Source of the DNA: REEB95 sp035275845
GTDB taxonomy: Bacteria > Pseudomonadota > Alphaproteobacteria > ATCC43930 > CGMCC-115725
Length of the DNA: 31,164 bases
Assembly (NCBI GenBank): GCA_035275845.1
Contig: DATEMD010000160.1
Location: 1 to 31,164, forward strand
Direction: 5' to 3'
Part shown: in pieces, positions 7,557 to 15,280 of the stretch
Layout of the letters: the number at the start of each line of letters is the position of its first letter
Numbering within the stretch: the first letter of the stretch is position 1
Program-made: the position numbers and the translations under genes
Notes under the pieces: model-generated
Seen by the model: the letters and a program-made list of their open reading frames with translations, nothing else
Database searches by the model: none
Told to the model about the DNA's origin: nothing

Positions 7557-7650
7557 AAAACAGCAAGCTTTTACTTGTATTTATACTGTAAAAACGAGTT
7601 TATATTGTTAGTCTTTTGAATTATTACTTTACAGATACTGTGCAGGACAT
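7557..7650 (-). promoter_or_regulatory. A+T-rich promoter region of the OmpA-family gene
   Basis: This stretch is strikingly A+T-rich against an otherwise GC-rich window. On the minus strand it holds several TATAAA-like -10 candidates. It also carries a 7-base inverted repeat, CTGTAAA (7586-7592) with TTTACAG (7628-7634), and a direct repeat of ATACTGT (7583-7589 and 7635-7641). I cannot pick a single -35/-10 pair with proper spacing, but the promoter of the downstream OmpA-type gene most likely lies here. Confidence 0.45.
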
Positions 7651-7704
7651 GGCTAATATCCGACAGCGCGTCAAATCCGCCGACAACGCCCTCACGGATG
7701 TCAG

Positions 7705-8598
7705 TTAGTGTGCCAGCGCCGCACAAGCCGCCGGTAACGGTGGCCGCGGCGGCGGCACGGTCGGTACCGGCAGCTTGGGCTTGCTCAGCTCCTGGGCCCA
7801 CCAGGCAAAGATCGCCGGGTCGCAACCGTCGCCCGGCGGTACGGCCGGCTGTTGGAGGCACAGCGGCGAGCCGGCCGGACATTGCAGGCGGACATGGAAA
7901 TGCGCCTTGTGGCCGTACCACGGGCGGACGCGCTCGAGCCAGCGGCGATCGCCCTGCCCCGCACCGCCATAGCCTTCGCACAGCGCCTGCTTGATCGCCG
8001 GATTGACGAAGATGCGGTCGACCGCAGGATCGCGCGCCGCGAGGCGCAGGAGCGTCACCTGGCGCGGCCCGAACCGCGCTGGATCGATCGCGCTCTGATC
8101 GGCCAGTACCATCGGCGGCGGCTCGAGAGTCTTGCGGACCGCGATCGGCAAACCCGGCACGGTGTCGAGCGTGAACCAAATGTCCACGTCGACTCCGGTT
8201 TCGTGCGACACGTGATTGGACGGCATCGGTCCGCCGCGGGGCTGCGCCATGTCGCCGACGTAAAAGACCGGCAACCCGGCGGCGTGCGCTTCGCGTCCGA
8301 GCCGTTCGACGAATCCGACCGTTTCCGGATGGCCGAAATAGCGGTGTTCCTCCGGCCGCAGCACTTCGAATCCCGACCCGTCCCACGGCAGCGCCGCGGC
8401 GCCGGCGAGGCAGCCGTTCCACGGCCGGCCAATGACCTGCGGTGGCTCCGCCGCCGGCGCCAACGTCGGATCGCTCCATGACGCTGCGTTGACCGGGACG
8501 CTCAGCAGCATCACGATCGTGACAGTCGCAATCGACGCGACGGCGCGCATGATGGCGTCCCGGTTCGAGCCTTGGCGTTTCAAGCGCTCGCTAGCCAT
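7705..8598 (-). CDS. mepA: penicillin-insensitive murein endopeptidase
   Basis: This periplasmic zinc endopeptidase cuts D-Ala-mDAP cross-links of peptidoglycan (LAS/M74 family). From the ATG at 8598 it has 297 residues. A hydrophobic segment at about 17-36 ending VPVNAA is the signal peptide. The metal/catalytic set is clear: SNHVSHETGVDVDIW (H132, D139, spaced as H113/D120 in E. coli) and WYGHKAHFHVRL (H230, H233, H235). Cysteines at 63, 207, 240, 247 and 259 fit the disulfide-rich family. The C-terminus is proline-rich. The start is uncertain: ATG at 8598 overlaps the MFS stop by eight bases, while ATG at 8550 would begin directly at the signal peptide; neither has a strong ribosome site. 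It is downstream of, and probably co-transcribed with, the MFS gene. Confidence 0.93.
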   Translation of the reverse strand: MASERLKRQGSNRDAIMRAVASIATVTIVMLLSVPVNAASWSDPTLAPAAEPPQVIGRPWNGCLAGAAALPWDGSGFEVLRPEEHRYFGHPETVGFVERLGREAHAAGLPVFYVGDMAQPRGGPMPSNHVSHETGVDVDIWFTLDTVPGLPIAVRKTLEPPPMVLADQSAIDPARFGPRQVTLLRLAARDPAVDRIFVNPAIKQALCEGYGGAGQGDRRWLERVRPWYGHKAHFHVRLQCPAGSPLCLQQPAVPPGDGCDPAIFAWWAQELSKPKLPVPTVPPPRPPLPAACAALAH

Positions 8599-9748
8599 GT
8601 TGCTCACGCCAGAAGCGCAGCACGATTGTGGCCAAGAGCAGCAGCATCACGGCGACCACGGCGACACAGCCCGGCCAGCCGGCCCGGTTCCATGCGTAAC
8701 CAGGTAATACCGCGCCGAGACTGCCGCCGATGTAATAGCAGGTGACGTAGAGGCCGACCGCCGACGAGCGCGCACGCTGCGCCGAAACTGCGACCGAAGC
8801 GGTTGCGGCCGTCTGCACGATGAAGCCACAGCCGGCGCCGATCGCCAGGCCGACGATGATGACTGCCAGGCTGCCGGTCAGCGTCAGCAGCAGGCCGCAG
8901 ATCCAAATGCCGAGTACGCCAAGCACCAAACGACGGCGACCGAAGCGCCGTACCAATCGTCCGGTGAGTGGCGTCGTCATGACGCCGACCAAATAGACGA
9001 CGAAGATGGTGCCAAGCGCGGCCGCCGACAGGTCGAACGGCGGCGCCGCAAGGTGGAAATTCACGTAGGTGAAAGTGGCGACGAACGAGAACAGGACGCC
9101 AAAACCGACGGCGAAGATCGCGTCGAGCTGTGGATCGAAGACATGGTCGACGATGTGCCGCAACGCGTGCATCGGGCCGGCGCTGGCGACGAATTGGCGT
9201 TCGCGCGGCATCAAGACGATGACGCCGACCGCAGCCACCGCGGTCAACGCGGCGAGCCCGAGGAACGCGCCGCGCGTGCCGTAGGGCCCGACCAGAATGC
9301 CGCAGAGGAACCGGCCAAAGAAGCCACCGAAGCAGCTACCCGACAGATAGATGCCGGCAACGCCGGTCGCTTCGGCAATCGGCACCTCATCGCCGATATA
9401 AGCGACGGTGACGACGAAGATCGGCGGCAGCAGCAGACCCTGGACGAAACGCCAGAACACCATCGCCGACAGCGTGGTCGACAACGCAATCAACACCGTC
9501 GGCACGATCAGGGCGATCATGGCGGTGACGATGACGCACTTGCGGCCGATGAGGTCGGCGCCGGCGCCGGTGAACGGCGCAATGATTGCGACCGCCAAGG
9601 TGGTGGCGCTGATCATATGACTGGCGGCAACCGCATCGACCCCGTAAAGGTCGCGGATCATCGGCAGAATCGATTGCGGCGCGTACAGGTCGAGGAAGCT
9701 GCAAAAGCCGGCGAGCCAAACCGCGGCCGCCCGGGCGGGCGCTGTCAT
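8591..9748 (-). CDS. MFS transporter (YnfM-like)
   Basis: This is a 385-residue inner-membrane protein with about 12 hydrophobic segments, the normal major-facilitator layout. The loop motif between helices 2 and 3, GAGADLIGRK (61-70), and its second-half counterpart TGRLVRRFGRRRLVLG are both present. The proton-linked export subgroup is suggested by FVQGLLLPPIF and by the overall resemblance to YnfM/AraJ-type drug exporters, but the substrate is unknown. The gene is divergent from purM across about 60 bases, and its end overlaps mepA. An export role linked to cell-wall products would be speculation. Confidence 0.88.
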   Translation of the reverse strand: MTAPARAAAVWLAGFCSFLDLYAPQSILPMIRDLYGVDAVAASHMISATTLAVAIIAPFTGAGADLIGRKCVIVTAMIALIVPTVLIALSTTLSAMVFWRFVQGLLLPPIFVVTVAYIGDEVPIAEATGVAGIYLSGSCFGGFFGRFLCGILVGPYGTRGAFLGLAALTAVAAVGVIVLMPRERQFVASAGPMHALRHIVDHVFDPQLDAIFAVGFGVLFSFVATFTYVNFHLAAPPFDLSAAALGTIFVVYLVGVMTTPLTGRLVRRFGRRRLVLGVLGIWICGLLLTLTGSLAVIIVGLAIGAGCGFIVQTAATASVAVSAQRARSSAVGLYVTCYYIGGSLGAVLPGYAWNRAGWPGCVAVVAVMLLLLATIVLRFWREQHG

Positions 9749-9809
9749 TGTCGTAGTCTATCATGGCCGGGCTTTTCATCGCCGCCGTCCTGGCGTAGAA
9801 AACGCGCGA

Positions 9810-10870
<1,061 letters not shown>

Positions 10871-10883
<13 letters not shown>

Positions 10884-11515
10884 GGACCGGCGTCCTGATT
10901 TCGGGCCGCGGCTCCAACCTTCAGGCGCTGATCGACGCCTGTGCGGCACGCGATTATCCCGCCGAGATCGTGCTGGTCGTCGCCAATCGCGCCGACGCCG
11001 CGGGCCTCGACCGCGCTGCGCGCGCCAAAATTCCGACGCGCGTCATTGCACACCGCGATTTCACCGAACGCGCGGCATTCGACGCGGCGCTCGATGCGGC
11101 GCTCAAGGAGGCACGCGTCGAGCTCGTCTGTCTCGCTGGCTTCATGCGAATTCTCGGCGCCCACTTCATCGACGCGTGGCGCGACCGTATGATCAACATC
11201 CATCCGTCGCTGCTGCCCGAATTTCCGGGCCTCGATACGCACGCCCGCGCGCTCACCGCAGGCGTCAAGCGTCACGGCTGCACCGTCCATTTCGTGCGCA
11301 ACGAAGTCGACAGCGGACCGATCATCGTGCAGGGCTCGGTGCCGGTTCTGCCGGGCGACGACGCCGATAAATTGGCGGCGCGCGTGCTGGCAATCGAACA
11401 CCGCGCCTATCCGCTCGCGTTGCGGCTGGTTGCCGACGGCCGCGTGCGCGTCCGGGACGACAGCGTCGAAATCGACGGCCGGCCGGGTCCGGTGCGCCTC
11501 GACGCTGTGGCGTGA
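10871..11515 (+). CDS. purN: phosphoribosylglycinamide formyltransferase
   Basis: This enzyme transfers a formyl group from 10-formyltetrahydrofolate to GAR, step three of purine synthesis. It has 214 residues, and the GTG start at 10871 lies inside the end of purM. The nucleotide-binding start VLISGRGSNLQAL (8-20) and the catalytic group are intact: N109 and H111 in INIHPSLLPEFPG, H140 in HGCTVHFV, and D147 in EVDSGPIIVQ. These correspond to the N106/H108/D144 set of E. coli PurN. The stop overlaps the GTG of the next gene (GTGA), so the downstream membrane protein is probably translated in the same mRNA. Confidence 0.97.
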
Positions 11516-12651
11516 CCGTGCGGCCTTTCCTCCTGGCAGCGGCGTTCTGGCTAGCTGTCGGTCTGGTCCAGATTTTTAACTGGGACGAAGCCGGCCCGTG
11601 GAAGGCGCTGGTGCTGTTCGCCTTGTTGGCGTGGACGCCGATCATGCTGCGGACGTTGCGCCAGCCACGCGCGGACACGCCCGTACCGCGGGCGGTGATC
11701 TTCCTCGTGGTCGTACTGGCGGCGGCCGAGCTGGTATACGGTGGGGCGCGGTTGATTCACCCGCGCCTGATCGACATGGCGACAACGACCCTCGCCGCCG
11801 GCCACGCCATGCTCGCCGGGCAGAATCCGTATGTGTTGCCGATCGATCCGGAACTTAGTGGCGCGTTCGCCGGCTACAAATATTTGCCGGTGATGCCCGC
11901 AATCTATCTTCCCCTCGGGTTGGCGCTCGGTGCACGCGGCGTCCTGGTCACCAACCTGCTGCTCCAGGCCGCGACGGTCGCGCTGATGCTGCGGCTCGGG
12001 CGGCGCGTCGGCGGGTATCGCATTGGCTTTGTCGCCACCGCGCTGTACCTGTCGTTGCCGCTGGTGGCGCAGCAGCTCTTCGCCAAGGGCACGACCGATC
12101 TGGCGGCGATCGTGCCGCTCCTGCTCGCCTTTATTGCATTCGAGCGCAGCGATTTCCTCTCGGGCCTGTGCGTCGGCCTATCGGTCGCGACGAAGCTGTT
12201 CCCGGGGGCGGTGTTCGCACCCTGCCTGTTGCCGCCCGGCACGGGCGCACGCGTGCGTTACGGTCTTGGCATCGTGTGCGGCATGCTGCCGATCCTGCCT
12301 TACGCCCTCGCCGCGCCCAGCGCGTTTTACGACAACATCATCTTGTTCAACGCCATCCGCCCGCCGGACAGCACCAGCTGGCTCGCTTTCGCACCCGAAG
12401 GCGCTGCGCTCGTCGCCCGGTCAATCTTCGTTGCGCTGGCCTTGGCAGTCGCGATCCATGTCTGGCGGCGCGCACCGGACCTCACCACGCGGTGCGCCTT
12501 GGCGGCGGCGCTGACCCTGGCGGTCATTCTTGCGGCACCGACGGCGCACCACAACTACCAGCTCTGGTGGCTGCCGTTCTATGCGCTGGCGCTAGCTGCG
12601 GCACTGACGCGGCCGCACAGGGGTTTGCAAAAATCGGCGGCCGCGCTATAG
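11512..12651 (+). CDS. polytopic membrane protein, GT87/DUF2029-like
   Basis: This is a 379-residue protein with about nine to ten hydrophobic segments. The features that suggest the GT87 (DUF2029) group of GT-C mannosyltransferase-like proteins are AGQNPYVLP near the first loop and the YLPVMPAIYLPLGLALG stretch. SVATKLFPGAVFAPCLL, in the position of the family's xxK.xPxxxLP loop, and the late HHNYQLWWLPFYALA add to this. That assignment is by recognition only. Known members use polyprenyl-phosphate sugars to build cell-envelope glycans. The GTG start overlaps the purN TGA by four bases, an unusual location for such a gene. The N-terminal DWDEAGPW-like loop (NWDEAGPW) could carry a catalytic acidic residue. 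An uncharacterised membrane protein with no enzyme activity remains possible. Confidence 0.6.
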   Translation: MTVRPFLLAAAFWLAVGLVQIFNWDEAGPWKALVLFALLAWTPIMLRTLRQPRADTPVPRAVIFLVVVLAAAELVYGGARLIHPRLIDMATTTLAAGHAMLAGQNPYVLPIDPELSGAFAGYKYLPVMPAIYLPLGLALGARGVLVTNLLLQAATVALMLRLGRRVGGYRIGFVATALYLSLPLVAQQLFAKGTTDLAAIVPLLLAFIAFERSDFLSGLCVGLSVATKLFPGAVFAPCLLPPGTGARVRYGLGIVCGMLPILPYALAAPSAFYDNIILFNAIRPPDSTSWLAFAPEGAALVARSIFVALALAVAIHVWRRAPDLTTRCALAAALTLAVILAAPTAHHNYQLWWLPFYALALAAALTRPHRGLQKSAAAL

Positions 12652-12681
12652 GTTGCCCAGTTTCCAGTTCGGGGGCGTTTG

Positions 12682-12801
12682 ATGAGCACGTTCGACCTGC
12701 AACCGCATCGTGAAATCTGGCTCGGGTTCGCGCGGCTGCTTCGCTGGGCAATCGGGACGATCGTCATCGTCCTGGCGCTGCTCGCCTATTTCCTGGTCTA
12801 A
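12682..12801 (+). CDS. 39-aa membrane peptide, aa3-type cytochrome oxidase subunit IV-like
   Basis: This is a very short gene with an ATG at 12682, a GGGGG ribosome site six bases upstream, and one transmembrane segment (about residues 22-38, AIGTIVIVLALLAYFLV). Before the membrane part is a short acidic/histidine stretch, MSTFDLQPHREIWLGFARLL. The pattern D-x-x-x-H-x-x-x-[WF]-x-G-F followed by a single helix resembles the small bacterial aa3-type oxidase subunit IV, which packs against subunits I and III. The match is by eye. No other oxidase genes are in the window, so it would be an orphan. Its TAA overlaps the ndk TAG by three bases in convergent orientation. It might instead be an unrelated single-pass peptide. 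Confidence 0.6.
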   Translation: MSTFDLQPHREIWLGFARLLRWAIGTIVIVLALLAYFLV

Positions 12802-13208
12802 AGCTCGGGAAAGAAAAAGGCGATTTCGCGTTTCGCGGTCTCGGCTGAATCCGAACCGTGGACCGAATTGGCTTCGATCGATTCGGCGAAATCCTTGCGG
12901 ATCGTGCCCGGCGCGGCTTTGGTTGGATCCGTTGCGCCCATGATCTCGCGATTGAGCGCGACCGCGTTGTCGCCCTCGAGCACCTGGACCACCACCGGCC
13001 CCGAAATCATGAACGCGACAAGGCTGCCGAAAAACGGCCGCTCCTTGTGCACGTCATAGAAGCCCTCGGCTTGCGCGCGCGACAATTGCGTCGGCTTCTG
13101 CGCGACGATCTTGAGGCCGCGCGCGGTAAAGCGGGCGTTGATCTTGTCGGTCAGTTTGCGGCGGGTCGCGTCGGGCTTGATGATCGAAAGCGTGCGTTCC
13201 TTGGCCAT
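12798..13208 (-). CDS. ndk: nucleoside diphosphate kinase
   Basis: This enzyme transfers the terminal phosphate from ATP to nucleoside diphosphates through a phosphohistidine, keeping (d)NTP pools balanced. It has 136 residues, about four shorter than the common 140. It shows TLSIIKPDATRR (6-17), the active-site histidine in NSVHGSDS (H117) and the end stretch ETAKREIAFFF. The ATG at 13208 is the only sensible start. It follows holC by 60 bases on the same strand and overlaps the small membrane peptide tail to tail. Confidence 0.97.
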   Translation of the reverse strand: MAKERTLSIIKPDATRRKLTDKINARFTARGLKIVAQKPTQLSRAQAEGFYDVHKERPFFGSLVAFMISGPVVVQVLEGDNAVALNREIMGATDPTKAAPGTIRKDFAESIEANSVHGSDSAETAKREIAFFFPEL

Positions 13209-13268
13209 GGGCCGAGCCTCGTTGGTGGCGTAAAAGTCGCGGGTTTATAGCGGGACCGGCGGGCGGCT

Positions 13269-13721
13269 TCAACCCGCGCCGGCTTTTTCCCAGCCTTTTT
13301 CGGTCTGCTGCCAATAGGTCAGGGCATGGCCAGCGGCCTTGGCTTGCTGCCAGCGTTCGCGCGCCGAGCTTACCGCAGCCTCGTCGTTGCCGTCGAAAAC
13401 GTCCAACACACGCTTATAGCGGTCGACATGCTGCGACGTCGCGCCGTCGACCAACACCAGCATGTCGGCATTGTTGGGGTTCTCGTCATCGACCGTGAGC
13501 CAGATCGGCTGCTGCGCGGCGTTGCCATCCTTTGCCGAGCCGTGCGGCAGGAAGGCGGCGTCGTTATAGGTCCACAGCAGCGCATTGAGATGATCGACGC
13601 GCTCGGCCGAACCGGCCATCAACACGACACGGTATCCGCCCGCGTGGGCTTTTTCGAGCAGCTGCGGCAAAGCACGATCGAGCGCCAGGCTCCGCAGGTG
13701 ATAGAAGCCGATCTCGGTCAC
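13269..13721 (-). CDS. holC: DNA polymerase III subunit chi
   Basis: This is the chi subunit of the clamp-loader complex, which in E. coli contacts single-strand-binding protein through its partner psi. It has 150 residues, the family size. The start EIGFYHLRSLALDRALPQLL, the core RVVLMAGSAERVDHLNALLW, and PHGSAKDGNAAQQPIWLTVD are typical. The GTG at 13721 overlaps the pepA TGA by four bases, the usual alphaproteobacterial pepA-holC arrangement. The longer upstream frame is a shadow of pepA and is rejected. The final AGAG tail is variable. No separate holD is visible, as is normal outside Gammaproteobacteria. Confidence 0.95.
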   Translation of the reverse strand: MTEIGFYHLRSLALDRALPQLLEKAHAGGYRVVLMAGSAERVDHLNALLWTYNDAAFLPHGSAKDGNAAQQPIWLTVDDENPNNADMLVLVDGATSQHVDRYKRVLDVFDGNDEAAVSSARERWQQAKAAGHALTYWQQTEKGWEKAGAG

Positions 13722-15214
13722 TTGCCGTCGTGGGACTCGTAATTGTCGCGCACGAACCGATTCAACAGGCGCACGCCATATCCGGTCGCACCTTTCGGCG
13801 CTGTCGGCTTGTCTTTGTTCGCCCACGCCGTGCCGGCGATGTCGAGATGCGCCCACGGCACCTTGTTGACGAAGCGTTCGAGGAAGGTCGCGGCGGTGAC
13901 GCTGCCGGCGTCGCGGCCGCCGCTGATGTTCTTCACGTCGGCGGCATCGCTATCCATCATCTTGTTGTAGGCGTCGCCCAGCGGCATGCGCCAAAGAGTC
14001 TCGCCGGTCGCCTTGCCCGCCACGGTCAGCTGTTCGGCGAGTTTGTCGTCGTTGCTGTAGAGTCCAGCATGCTCGTGGCCGAGCGCGATGATGATCGCGC
14101 CGGTCAGCGTCGCAAGATCGATCATCGCCCGTGGTTTGAAGCGATCCTGGCAGTACCACAACGCATCCGCGAGAACGAGACGGCCTTCCGCATCCGTGTT
14201 GAGAACTTCGATGGTCTGGCCGGACATCGACTTAACGATGTCGCCCGGACGCTGCGCCGTGCCCGACGGCATGTTCTCGGCGAGCGCACCGACACCGACA
14301 ACGTTGACTTTGGCCTTACGGCCGGCCAGCGCCTTCATCAAGCCGATGACCGCGCCGGCGCCGCCCATGTCCCATTTCATGTCTTCCATACCGGCGGACG
14401 GCTTGATCGAGATGCCGCCGGTATCGAAGGTGATGCCTTTGCCGACGAAAGCGACCGGCGGCTGTTTCTTGTCGTCAGCGCCGTGCCATTGCATGACCAG
14501 CAGCCGCGGCGGCCGCGCGCTTCCCTGCCCGACGCCGAGCAGTGCGCCCATGCCGAGCGCCGCCATCTTCTTCTCGTCGAGGATTTCAACCGTGACGCCG
14601 AGCTCGGTCAGCTCCTTGGCGCGTTCGGCGAGCGTTTCCGGATAGATCACGTTGGCCGGTTCGGAAACCAAGTCGCGGGTGAAGAACACGCCGTCTGCGA
14701 TCTTGTCGAGCGGCGCAAAACGGCGGCGCGCGGCGGCAACGTCCTCGACCAGGATCGACAATGTTTTGAGCGACGGCTTCTGTTCGGGCTTTTCCCTGGT
14801 GCGGTACTTGTCGAAACGATAGGAGCGCAGACGCGCACCGTAAGCGATATGCGCCGCGATCTCGGCCGCACGATCGCCGGCTTCGACCAGCACCGCCGCT
14901 TCGCTCTCGCCCGCGCCATTGAGCGCCGCCAGAACGACGCCGCCACAACGTTGCCACAGCGCCCGATCACCAGGATCGGCCTTGCCGGCCCCCACCAGCA
15001 GAACGCGCGCCACGCCGAGCTTGGCGGGCGCGAGGATCGCCAGTGTCTCTTCCGCCTTGCCCTTGAAGCGCGACGCGCCCAACGCGCGACTCAACGCCTT
15101 GCCGCTGCGGCGATCGAGTTGCGTTCCCTGGGGCGACAGCTTGCGTCCATCCGCGACGAAGAGGACGAGCGTTCCGGTCCGGGGCAGACGGGGTGGCGCG
15201 AATTTGAGTCTCAT
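13718..15214 (-). CDS. pepA: leucyl aminopeptidase (M17)
   Basis: This is a hexameric two-zinc/manganese aminopeptidase that releases N-terminal residues from peptides in the cytoplasm. It has 498 residues, the family's normal length. The N-terminal domain (1-about 165) is variable. The catalytic domain shows the metal and catalytic residues K259/D264 in VGKGITFDTGGIS, K271, and the NTDAEGRLVLADAL signature (339-352, with D341, E343 and R345). The ATG at 15214 has GAGGATC about eight bases upstream; a TTG six codons earlier is not needed. It leads an apparent pepA-holC-(ndk) unit. A dyad overlaps its putative -35 upstream. Confidence 0.96.
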   Translation of the reverse strand: MRLKFAPPRLPRTGTLVLFVADGRKLSPQGTQLDRRSGKALSRALGASRFKGKAEETLAILAPAKLGVARVLLVGAGKADPGDRALWQRCGGVVLAALNGAGESEAAVLVEAGDRAAEIAAHIAYGARLRSYRFDKYRTREKPEQKPSLKTLSILVEDVAAARRRFAPLDKIADGVFFTRDLVSEPANVIYPETLAERAKELTELGVTVEILDEKKMAALGMGALLGVGQGSARPPRLLVMQWHGADDKKQPPVAFVGKGITFDTGGISIKPSAGMEDMKWDMGGAGAVIGLMKALAGRKAKVNVVGVGALAENMPSGTAQRPGDIVKSMSGQTIEVLNTDAEGRLVLADALWYCQDRFKPRAMIDLATLTGAIIIALGHEHAGLYSNDDKLAEQLTVAGKATGETLWRMPLGDAYNKMMDSDAADVKNISGGRDAGSVTAATFLERFVNKVPWAHLDIAGTAWANKDKPTAPKGATGYGVRLLNRFVRDNYESHDGK

Positions 15215-15246
15215 CAGCGATCCTCGATGCAAGCCGCGAAACAGCG

Positions 15247-15276
15247 ATAGAGCGTTGAATTTGTTGACGTGTCAAC
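15247..15276 (-). promoter_or_regulatory. candidate pepA promoter overlapped by a dyad
   Basis: On the minus strand a perfect -35 TTGACA (15270-15275 on the plus strand as TGTCAA) is followed, 17-18 bases downstream, by only a weak CTCTAT/TCTATC -10. The -35 lies inside an inverted repeat, GTTGAC-GT-GTCAAC (15263-15276), which could be a regulator site. The whole element sits in the 66 bases between the upstream membrane protein's stop and the pepA start. Confidence 0.4.
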
Positions 15277-15280
15277 CGGC

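Noticed and set aside
7571..8479. 302-residue minus frame over mepA
   Set aside because: It is a different frame of the same strand as mepA, which has complete MepA motifs; this frame is Arg/Gly-rich without motifs.
13730..15250. 506-residue frame antisense to pepA
   Set aside because: pepA carries full M17 motifs; the antisense frame is rich in Arg/His/Asp with no recognisable domain.
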